The notes under the pieces are model-generated. The model saw nothing but the letters and a program-made list of their open reading frames with translations, was not told the DNA's origin and did no database searches. A DNA stretch of 64,000 nt, from assembly GCA_946800325.1 (NCBI GenBank), contig OX326959.1:27913115-27977114 (forward strand). The letters run 5' to 3'. The DNA is from Luzula sylvatica. Lineage: Eukaryota > Streptophyta > Magnoliopsida > Poales > Juncaceae. Each line of letters starts with the position of its first letter. The stretch's first letter is position 1. This document shows positions 10,445-20,340 of this stretch, piece after piece. The translations under genes and the position numbers were made by a program.

Positions 10445-13400
10445 ATGGCTTTACCAAGTAATAACCGCTTTGGTTTACGTTCCATTTTGGAAAAGGAACG
10501 AATGAACGGAAAGAACTTTCTCGACTGGCAGAGGAATCTGGGATTCGTTCTGAGACAGGAAGGAAAGGCACATGTCTTGGAGACGCCTATCCCTCCTGTG
10601 CCAGGGGATACAGCAACTGAGGATGAGACATTCGAATATACGAACTTGATGGACGATTCGAATGATGTCACATGCCTCATGTTGGCTACTATGACTCCTG
10701 AATATCAAATTCAGTTTGAGAAACAGGATGCATACGAGATTATTAAACAGCTCAGGGAGATGTTTCAGGTTCAAGCAAGGGTGGAGAAGTATCAAGCTCT
10801 TGGCAATGCGACGCAATGCAAGATGCAAGAGGGTACGCCCGTTAGCTCTCATCTTCTCAAGATGAAAGGATATTTCGATCATCTTGAGAGGCTTGGCATG
10901 AAATTTGAGTTGGAGTTACAAACTGATTTGATCATGTTGTCACTGCCACCGAGTTTCGATTCGTTCATTTCGCATTTCCACATGTCGGACATGACAAGGA
11001 CCATTCCCCAGCTTTTCGGAATGCTCAGAACATTCGAAGGTGACCAGAAACCGCGGTACATGAAGTCTAGGACTTCGGAGGTATTGGTGGTTCAAGGGAA
11101 GAATCCAAACAATGGGAACAATAACAAGAAGAGGAAGGCAAAGGGCAACAAGGTTGCGCCTAAGCCTGTGAGCAAGAAAGCCAAGGATGACAAGAAGTGT
11201 TTCCACTGTCTCAAGGAGGGGCATTGGAAGCGTGATTGCGAGATCTTCCTGAGGGAGAGCAAGCAAAAGACCGCTTCCTCGGACACACCGGCATCAGGTA
11301 TTTCCGTTATCGATTCTTATTTCTTTACTTTATCATCATGGGTGTTGGACACTGGATGTGGGACTCATATTTGTAATAATATGCAGGGCCTAAGAAGTAG
11401 AAGATCGTTGATTCGTGGCGAAGTTGATTTACGTGTCGGGAATGGAGCTCGAGTAGCAGCATTAGCCGAAGGGACGTATGATTTAACTTTGCCAAATGGA
11501 CTTATTTTAGTTTTGAATAATTGTTGTTATGTACCTACTTTGAGTAGGAATATTATTTCTGTTTCGAGACTTATTGCGGATGGATATGAATTAGTTATTG
11601 GTACTAATGATTGTTTTATTCGCAAGAATGACATTTTCTTTAGTAATGTTCTAGTTGAAAATGGTTTATATGTCTTGGATTTAGAAAATAACAATAATAA
11701 TCAGTCCATTTATAACATAAATACCACTCAAACTAATGAAACATACTCATGGCATTGTCGTCTCGGACACATAAACGAGAAACGCATTGCTAGACTCCAA
11801 AAGGATGGAATGCTAGATTCTTTTGATTTAAAGTCAATAGAAAATTGCGAATCTTGTTTGATGGGTAAGATGACAAAGACACCTTTTTCAAAGAAAGGAG
11901 AAAGATCGAAAGATGTGTTGGCTCTCATACATTCCGATGTATGTGGACCGATGAGTGTCGAGGCTAGAAATGGGTATCGCTATTTCGTGACTTTTACTGA
12001 CGATTATAGTAGATATGGATATCTATACTTAATGCGTCACAAAAGTGAAACTTTTGAGAAATTCAAAGAGTTTCAACACGAGGTAGAACTTCAACTGGGC
12101 AAGAAAGTAAAAGCCATTCGATCGGATCGAGGTGGCGAATACTTGAGCTATGAGTTTGAGGACTATCTTCGAGATCGTGGTATAGTATCACAATGGACTC
12201 CACCCGGTACACCCCAATGGAATGGAGTGTCCGAGAGGCGGAATCGGACCTTGTTGGACATGGTTCGCTCGATGATGAGTCGAACAGATTTGCCAAAGTC
12301 ATTTTGGGGTTTCGCGCTTCAAACGGCCGCTCATATACTGAATAGAGTTCCGTCCAAATCGGTTGAAAAGACACCATATGAATTATGGCATGGCAAGGTG
12401 CCATCATTGTCTTATCTTAAGATTTGGGGTTGCGAGGCATACGTCAAAAGGTTATTGACGGAAAAACTCGAGCCAAGATCAGACAAGTGTTTATTTGTGG
12501 GGTATCCTCAAGAAACAAGAGGATACTATTTTTACTTGCCGAGCGAAAACAAGGTTTTCGTGGCTCGACGTGGTCATTTCTTAGAGAAGGAATTCCTAGA
12601 TCGTCAAGCCAGTGGGAGTAAAATTGATCTCGAAGAAATTCGAGAACCACAACGTGAACATGTTGATTTGGAACAAGATTCTGAGTTACCATTGGATGGT
12701 GAACCAGAATCTACTACACAAGCTCTACGTAGATCTGGTAGGATTCGTCAAGAACCTGAGAGATATGGATTTCTCATTAGTAATGACGATGATGAGTTGA
12801 CTCTAGATGATGAGCCAACCTCCTACAAAGGTGTTATGTCTAGTTTGGATTCCTCGAAATGGCATGACGCCATGAAAACCGAGATCCAGTCCATGTATGA
12901 TAATAAGGTTTGGAATCTTATTGATCTACCTAATGGTGCTAAGACCGTTGGGTGCAAATGGGTTTTCAAGAAGAAAACCGACATGGATGGTAATGTACAC
13001 ACTTTTAAAGCAAGACTGGTGGCGAAAGGTTTCAAGCAAATTCATGGTATAGACTATGATGAAACGTTTTCTCCAGTAGCCATGTTTAAAAGTATTCGCA
13101 TTCTTTTAGCGATAGCTGCATATCACGATTATGAGATATGGCAGATGGATGTCAAAACCGCTTTCCTTAACGGGAACCTTACCGAGGATGTGTATATGAC
13201 ACAACCCGAGGGTTTTGTCGATCCAAAGAATACGAATAAAGTGTGCAAGCTTATGAGATCCATTTATGGATTAAAACAAGCATCTCGTGCGTGGAACATA
13301 CGATTCGATGAGGTTATCGCAAAGTATGATTTCATTCAAAATATCGAGGAACCTTGTGTATACAAGAAATTCAGTGGGAGTTCGGTTGTATTCCTCATCT

Positions 13401-14392
13401 TGTACGTGGACGACATCTTACTCATTGGAAATGACATCCCGATGCTTAACCAGGTTAAGGCATATTTGGGTAGTCAATTCGCAATGAAAGACTTAGGAGA
13501 AGCTGCCTATATTTTAGGTGTGAAGATCTATAGAGATAGATCGAGGAGACTTCTCGGACTAAGTCAAAGTACATATATTGACAAAGTGATAACTAGGTTT
13601 CACATGGAGCAATCCAAGAAAGGATTTCTGCCAATGTCACATGGCATCACTCTCACTAAGGCTCAGTGTCCTTCAACGGACGCTGAACGTGAGCGAATGA
13701 GTCGGATCCCATACGCTTCGGCTATAGGATCGATCATGTATGCCATGATATGTACTAGACCAGATGTCGCATATGCGTTGAGTGTGACTTCCCGCTATCA
13801 GTCTGATCCCGGGGAAGCTCACTGGTCCGCAGTCAAGAGCGTTCTTAAGTATCTCAGGAATACTAAAGATATGTTTCTTGTCTATGGTGGTTCGGAAAGA
13901 GATCTGATTATCCAAGGATATACAGATGCTAGTTTCCAAACTTGCCCGGACGATTTCCAATCACAAAGTGGTTACGTCTTCACGCTCAATGGCGGAGCTG
14001 TTGTTTGGAAAAGCTCCAAGCAGAAGACGGTGGCTGATTCTACAACTGAAGCGGAATACATCGCGGCTTCCGAAGCTGCAAAGGAGGCTGTCTGGTTACG
14101 ACAGTTCGTGATGGAACTTGGCGTTATGCCAAGCATCTCGGGTCCCATGGATGTTTATTGTGACAATAACGGAGCAATAGCACAATCCAAGGAACCGCGA
14201 GCGCATCACAGGTCCAAGCATGTACTCCGGCGTTACCACTTGATTCGTGAGATTACAAAGAGAGGTGACGTGAAAATAATGAAGATACCTACGGATGATA
14301 ACGTGGCTGATCCATTTACGAAGCCACTATCACGTGCCAAGCATGAACAGCATGCTAGGGCGATAGGATTGGGATATCTATCGCAGTGTTAG
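10445..14392 (+). CDS. Copia-A Gag-Pol polyprotein
   Basis: One uninterrupted frame encodes about 1315 residues. Gag occupies roughly the first 250 residues and ends in a basic stretch and a CCHC zinc knuckle (C252-X2-C255-X4-H260-X4-C265). The protease active site follows as DTGCGTH (D302). Integrase has the HHCC finger (WHCRLGH through CLMGK) and the core with HSDVCGP, RSDRGGEY and the GVSERRNRTL helix. Reverse transcriptase shows QMDVKTAFLNG and the YVDD catalytic motif near residue 987. RNase H shows YTDAS near residue 1160 and STTEAEY, and the protein ends with the VADPFTKPL region. This domain order defines Ty1/copia. I chose the ATG at 10445 (MALPSNNRF) rather than an in-frame ATG 51 bases upstream, because Gag similarity starts here. 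Single-frame fusion, with no frameshift, is usual for plant copia. Confidence 0.96.
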   Translation: MALPSNNRFGLRSILEKERMNGKNFLDWQRNLGFVLRQEGKAHVLETPIPPVPGDTATEDETFEYTNLMDDSNDVTCLMLATMTPEYQIQFEKQDAYEIIKQLREMFQVQARVEKYQALGNATQCKMQEGTPVSSHLLKMKGYFDHLERLGMKFELELQTDLIMLSLPPSFDSFISHFHMSDMTRTIPQLFGMLRTFEGDQKPRYMKSRTSEVLVVQGKNPNNGNNNKKRKAKGNKVAPKPVSKKAKDDKKCFHCLKEGHWKRDCEIFLRESKQKTASSDTPASGISVIDSYFFTLSSWVLDTGCGTHICNNMQGLRSRRSLIRGEVDLRVGNGARVAALAEGTYDLTLPNGLILVLNNCCYVPTLSRNIISVSRLIADGYELVIGTNDCFIRKNDIFFSNVLVENGLYVLDLENNNNNQSIYNINTTQTNETYSWHCRLGHINEKRIARLQKDGMLDSFDLKSIENCESCLMGKMTKTPFSKKGERSKDVLALIHSDVCGPMSVEARNGYRYFVTFTDDYSRYGYLYLMRHKSETFEKFKEFQHEVELQLGKKVKAIRSDRGGEYLSYEFEDYLRDRGIVSQWTPPGTPQWNGVSERRNRTLLDMVRSMMSRTDLPKSFWGFALQTAAHILNRVPSKSVEKTPYELWHGKVPSLSYLKIWGCEAYVKRLLTEKLEPRSDKCLFVGYPQETRGYYFYLPSENKVFVARRGHFLEKEFLDRQASGSKIDLEEIREPQREHVDLEQDSELPLDGEPESTTQALRRSGRIRQEPERYGFLISNDDDELTLDDEPTSYKGVMSSLDSSKWHDAMKTEIQSMYDNKVWNLIDLPNGAKTVGCKWVFKKKTDMDGNVHTFKARLVAKGFKQIHGIDYDETFSPVAMFKSIRILLAIAAYHDYEIWQMDVKTAFLNGNLTEDVYMTQPEGFVDPKNTNKVCKLMRSIYGLKQASRAWNIRFDEVIAKYDFIQNIEEPCVYKKFSGSSVVFLILYVDDILLIGNDIPMLNQVKAYLGSQFAMKDLGEAAYILGVKIYRDRSRRLLGLSQSTYIDKVITRFHMEQSKKGFLPMSHGITLTKAQCPSTDAERERMSRIPYASAIGSIMYAMICTRPDVAYALSVTSRYQSDPGEAHWSAVKSVLKYLRNTKDMFLVYGGSERDLIIQGYTDASFQTCPDDFQSQSGYVFTLNGGAVVWKSSKQKTVADSTTEAEYIAASEAAKEAVWLRQFVMELGVMPSISGPMDVYCDNNGAIAQSKEPRAHHRSKHVLRRYHLIREITKRGDVKIMKIPTDDNVADPFTKPLSRAKHEQHARAIGLGYLSQC

Positions 14393-15682
14393 ATTGGGTG
14401 TTTTATTTATGTTTCTTATTGTATAAGGGGATTTGATCTGCCTAGTGCAAGTGGGAGAACATTTATTATGCCCTAGGCGTGTTATTGGGATTGTAATTGT
14501 TTATGAGACAGATATTTATATTATTATTCATCATATGACCTAAACCTTCATATTTCAAAATTTTTAAATAACAAGAAAGTGTGTGAGAGGTTATTCGATT
14601 ATAATAATCGGATAGACCTTGAATTTTATTCTAGTTTAGTGCATCGAGTCAGTTGAGAATAATATGTTGCATGGCCTTAGTCTGGCATATTGATTCGTCA
14701 ATTGAATGATAGTAAACCACTAAACGGGATGAATATAATTCTAAAACGTCCCTCGTGTATAAAGTTGTTCATAGATTTGAACCAGGTAGTCCATTCATTG
14801 AATGGAGACTTTTACATACACCGGCATATTCGTAGATGAGATGATCAGGTTTTACTGATCTGAGACGGTAGCGTCGATTCTAGAATATGGATATACGCGG
14901 TGTCGTATATTGGACTGACCACTATATGAGTTTGTGACATGGTTAGAGTCATTGGAGACAAACTCATATCCAGATAGTGCGTTTTAGTGCTTCATACTTG
15001 AGTGATCTCACGGATACCTAGTATGTGAAAAAGACAATGCTTTGATGTAATTAACCCTACACGTAACTGTGTAGCAGAGATTATTATTGAGTATTGTTTT
15101 TAGCATAGGCAAAGGATGTGAGGTTGCAAGATAGGAATTGTTCCTTTCTAGTCTTGAAAAAGGATAGAGGGAGATATCTCTCGGGCCCCTCGATTGAATT
15201 GAGATTGATGAAATGCTTGGCCAAGCTCGATGGAACTCAGTAGAGTTCGCATTGTAATTATCAATCTAATTCTTATCGAGAAAAGAGTATATCTGATCAA
15301 AAGAAAAGAGGATGACTTGAAGTTTTAAACTTCACCGTGACTCCTTTGATCGGAAGATATCGCGAACAAGAGGACTAGTAACAATTATCTGAGCTAGGTA
15401 TGAAGATGTACTGCATCTTCGTAAAGGTGTTCTCCACCTTTTTCGTGCTAATTCTGGGTAGGTATTAACGGCAGTCTAGTGCTCGCAATACCTTGTGGAT
15501 TGTTGCCATATCCACTGCCAGTCCTAGACGAACCTACAACGGTCACACCAAGATTTCGTAACATATCGGATTCTCAAGATAATGCTCACCAATACGTTTG
15601 TTGGACAACCAAAATGAAATCACGTGTGATTAGATCTCACGACATATGTTGGACATATGGCCAAGTTGATTAAGTCTTAATC
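14393..15682 (+). other. 3' non-coding structured domain of Copia-A
   Basis: Between the gag-pol stop and the polypurine tract lie 1.3 kb without a gene. Several blocks are shared with the 3' regions of the Copia-B elements: AAGATAGGAATTGTT (from about 15129), the palindromic GAGATATCTC (15171-15180 area), and GATATCG followed by AACAAGAGGACTAGTAAC (about 15356-15383). Hairpins are visible: GATCAAA/TTTGATC (15295-15301 with 15345-15351) enclosing TGAAGTTT/AAACTTCA (15318-15334), GAAGATG/CATCTTC (15402-15420) and AAAGGTG/CACCTTT (15423-15441). A copy of a leader segment also occurs at 14660-14713. The likely role is a cis-acting RNA region, by inference. Confidence 0.65.
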
Positions 15683-15694
15683 CAAGAGGGAGTT
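15683..15694 (+). promoter_or_regulatory. Polypurine tract of Copia-A
   Basis: AAGAGGGAGTT directly precedes the TG of the 3' LTR. This is the expected plus-strand primer position. Another purine-rich word, AAGTGGGAGA at about 14448, lies just after the stop codon and is too far from the LTR to serve as the main tract. Confidence 0.8.
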
Positions 15695-16347
15695 TGAAAG
15701 AAAATATGGCTTAAGAATTAACTTGGAAGAATTTATATAAATAGGCAAATATGCAATTAGAATTGGGCCAGTTCATAATCTGGGCCCGCTCAGAATTTAG
15801 GGTTTTAATCTAATTTCTAATAATTAGATTTTAATCTGAATTTGGGCTTATTCTGATTTTAATAGTTTTTGGGCTTATAATTCTGAAATTAGGGTTTCTT
15901 AACCTAATTTCGGATTTAACCTAAAATTGCCTATATATATATTCAGAATTTCATTTTTCTCTCTCTTCTCTCTCTCATTTTTCTAACCTAATTCGGCCGC
16001 CGATTTTTCTTCTTTTTCCCACAATACGAAAAGAGATCTGGTGAGTTTCAGAGAGAGATTTTGAGCAGAAATCTTGAGAGAAATAATCGTGACATCGGCT
16101 AGAACGGTGTTGGCGGTTCCGATCAGACGAAATCGAGGTGGACACGAGTAGAGGGAGTGCAAGAGCAATCCTTGGAGAAGGTTCACAAGATCTGGACAAG
16201 AAGGCATCACGTACTAACTTGTACGAGGTAAAATTCTGAATAAATTTTCCTTTTTCGTGGTTTTTCGAACGTGATCCCGGTAGAATTAGGTTATACATGT
16301 GTAAATAATTCCGCTGCACATCTCTAAATCATATGTATAACCCTACA
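15695..16347 (+). repeat. 3' LTR of Copia-A
   Basis: This 653-bp copy of the 5' LTR has two visible substitutions. It is followed immediately by TATAA, matching the five bases before the 5' LTR. Confidence 0.97.
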
Positions 16348-19300
16348 TATAATCCCTCTAAAATAATTGTAGATAATTAGAACTTTTATATAATTGAATT
16401 ATAAGATTGAAGGTGAACTATTGTAGATGATAAGGCTGTGTGTATTGAGACCACATGGCATTGGTGATTGGAAGGGGGGCCATGATCCGAGGTATAATAC
16501 CAACATCTTATTTACACTCAATCCTATGCAATATATTATTTCCAATTCCAATTATATCATTCATTGCACCATGCTCATTTAATATGCCAGATCATATATG
16601 TTGGTCTTGTTAAAATGGAGCAAAATATTTTGAAAAGATCTAATTTGGATGGTCCATTTGTTCAATTGATCTGTAAAATAACATTAGGCTTTTCTTTCAA
16701 GTAATTTTCTTATATTTGAATTTGTTAGAAAGTACTTTCAAGTGTCAATTCATCTTAATCAACAAATCTTTGATTTTGAAATGTATTGAGCAATTTAAAT
16801 CGATAACAATGATTCTCTAACTACTGATTACTGAATTGGTCTCGACTTATCATACAAAATACTTGCTACAGTATTTCTTAGGTAATAAATAAATTAATTA
16901 ATTAATGATGTACAATGAGTTGTCACACTCACATTAATTGATAATTGACATTAAGACGAAATAATTTTACTTGAGAACAAAATCTCTTTGACAGTTAAAT
17001 GGTAAAATCATAGATTCCAATTTGTAACCTATTTTTTTATACTAATTTGTAAAAAATATTCTATCAATGACTGCCCATTAATAATACACTTGATTTAGGT
17101 TTAGGGTTTGACAAAGTAGTGTTGATAATAACCTTAATCGATGCAGATTAGGAAACTTCTTTTAACGGTTTCAACTCATGATAACCTATTAATGTTGTAT
17201 ATTATAACATATTATTTGATCAATCAATCCACAATGCAAGGAATATTCATGTGTATGAGATTGGCATTCAATGCTTATAATATTACGTTGCTTTGGTATT
17301 CACCACAAAGCCCTGAGTGATTCACATATATAGTTTCTTTAATTTGTTGATCCAATAAGGTATTTGACTTTGTTTTGTGATTATTAAAATCTTGAGATTT
17401 TCAGGCTTATTGTCTCTTCAAGCACAAGCATTATCATTTTGTTCACATTTCTTATATTATTAATTATAATAATTGAGGAAAATATTGATCATAAAACCCA
17501 AATAATAATAGTATTTCTTGAAAAATTCATGAGAGGAAACTTTATCATTGTCAAGAATCAGGCGAATTCTATAGCACGCCCTTTTAAAAAGACATTTTAG
17601 ATATTTGTATTAATTAATTAAATCTTCTCTTATGTTTTGAATATTAGTTAATTTCTTATTTGAGGATACAATTAATAACTAGCTGAGAAAAATTCTCACA
17701 ATGCCCTTTCTAATTTGTGAAAGTCGTACCAAGAATCTACCGTCCTTCAAATTAATATTAATTATATTTAGTATCACAAGGCATAGTTAATATATATGGA
17801 CTGTGTTATGCTGCTTATGCAGATATTTCAGAAATCAAGTTGTATCGTATCGAATACCGATACTCGTCGAATACCAACCAAATTTTATTTCAAGATAATA
17901 TCATATGTTTCTCGGATACTTCTAGATATTCGTTGGATATTTATAACACATCAATAAATGTACTTGAATAAAAAAAAAATTTTAATCGTAGTAAATAAGT
18001 AATATATATAAGTAAATAACTAATAATAAATATTTATGTAATATGAAATTATTTTTGCAATGGCAAAATTTAGTATATTTTATGTCAAAATAATAATATA
18101 TAAAAATAAAAATATTAAATATTAAATATAAAAATTATAATTAATAAAATAGTAATATATTATATATAATAGAAGTATCGCACCCTATGTTTTTCTGAAA
18201 ACTGTCATTTCGTTTCGGATATGATATTCGTATCCGTAACCATGCAACATAGATTATTAAATGACTAAGAGTAGAAGTTTTGTAAAAACAATACTCGTAC
18301 ACATGGAAATTGTTTTCCAATTACCGGCCGTATTGGAAATTTGCAGCCCAAATTCCCAGTCAATTTTAGTCCTATTAAACTCCAATATATTGCTTCCCTG
18401 TTATAACAGCCCAACATTGATAAATGGGGGTGTTGTGTTAGGCTTAGGATAGCTATATTAAAAACCACATGATTGGTTGAAATTTTGATGATTGAATATG
18501 ATAAACATTGCACGCAATTGAATCGATTCAGAGAATGATGCGATTGCGATGGGACTGTCGCTAGCGAGAATGATGGTTACTATATTTCTTACTTTCTAGT
18601 TTCTAGTAGTTCAATTGCATTTTTGTTTTTGAATTTTACAAGTATTATGGTATTGTTAGATTGTTAGATAGTCTTTCTTCACAGATTGACCGTCAAGAGG
18701 TTCCCTTGGCATTCGTTTGCTTTAGTTTTCGGTGCCGCGTCGCGAAGGGTGCAATTCATACATGCTCTTATAAAATAGGAATTCGTTTGCTTTAGTTTCT
18801 GTTTAGAAATGAAAGTGATCATTTCGAAGCGGATCTAGTACAATTGGAAAACCACTAAATATATGCAGGAATTCTCTTATTGGGCCTAAGACCCATAAGA
18901 GAAAACTTTACAATGGCTAATAAAATGTGTGGGCCTAAAATTATTAAACCAAAAGGTTTTCGTGATTTTAATAATGTTTGGACCCAAACTACCAACGTGT
19001 ACAATGAATATACGATTAGGGAAAATATAATTTGTCCTTTAACTCACAATTCAATTAAATAATAATAACTTAGTCTTTCTAATTAATTCAATTAAATATT
19101 AATTAACATGTTTAATTGTCACGTAAATAATTTGTAATATATTAATATGAATACATGTTAATTAACGAATCAATTTAATTAAACGATCAATTAAGTCATT
19201 AATTAAATCAATTAATAATACTAATCAACTCACTTATCACTCTCTTGCCATTCATCGAGGTTGTTTTTTTTATTTGTGAGGCTGAATATATAACCCCTTT

Positions 19301-19689
19301 TGATTATATACCTATAGTACAATGAATATACTATTTTTATGTGTCTTCTCTTAACTCACAATTCATTCATTTTAAGTATATAACTATCAATATTATAATT
19401 TTTTAGTTAGGGTCTATTTGGGGGCATAGACCTAGCGATGAAATCGAATTTTAAGATTCCTAATCATGTAATTTTTTTATTTGACACGTGAAATTAGAAA
19501 GAGAACTGGAAGATGAAACATTTTATTATTATTTTATTTTTGTTATAAATGTTCATTCCAATAAAAATTGTAGTGTCAAATTGGAACATCTTCATCTAAT
19601 AATTAAATCAATATATAATAAAAAAATAATAATTACTATCAATATAATTAATATTATATTTTATATAATATTATAAAATAATTATTATA

Positions 19690-20340
19690 TGAATAAACTA
19701 AAATATTATAATAATATATAAATACATTTGATACTTTTTATAGTAAATTATATTACAATAATATCAAAATATATAGTAATTACATTACAATAATAAAATA
19801 ATTATATTATTGTTATATCCATATAATTAATATAATATTACATATAAAATTGTACTGATATATAGTAATTATATTATAATAATAAAATAATAATATTAGA
19901 ATTATTAATCAATATAATTAATATTATATTATATTAGTATATGGATAAAAAAATAAATTTTTATATATAAGGATAAAATATAATATTATAGTAATATAAT
20001 AGTACATTTGATATTTTTATAGTAATTATATTATAATAATAATAATATAATTATGTTTTAATTATTATACCATATAATTAATGTAATAATATATATATTG
20101 TACTAATATATAATAATTATATAATTATATATATACGTCGTTTATAAAATTATAGTGTTATAATATTATATTGTTATAATTGCTATTATTATAGAAATTA
20201 TATACTAATAATAAAATTATTATATTAATTATAATATATAATAGATAAACTATAATATTATAATAATATAAAAATACATTTATATTTTTATATTATTATT
20301 ATAATATATTATATGCATATAATATAAAATAATATAATAT
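19690..20340. repeat. Diverged AT-only tandem repeat
   Basis: Phrases of the form ATTATAATAATATAxAAATACATTTGATA...TTTATAGTAA recur at about 19700, 19975 and 20245, giving a period near 270-275 bp. The units contain almost only A and T and are heavily diverged, so the call rests on spacing and recurring words. It may be the interior of an AT-rich MITE amplified in tandem. Confidence 0.45.

Larger units (their letters stand above)
8205..16347 (+). mobile_element. Copia-A: complete Ty1/copia LTR retrotransposon
   Basis: The 8143-bp element is bounded by two 653-bp LTRs that begin TG and end CA and differ at only 2 positions on direct reading. It is flanked on both sides by the 5-bp target duplication TATAA (8200-8204 and 16348-16352). 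Inside are an initiator-Met tRNA primer site, a long leader with palindromic repeats, one open gag-pol frame in copia order (Gag, PR, IN, RT, RNase H), a 1.3-kb 3' non-coding domain and a polypurine tract. All parts needed for autonomous transposition appear present. Near-identical LTRs and an unbroken frame indicate recent insertion. The lineage within copia was not determined. Confidence 0.97.
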
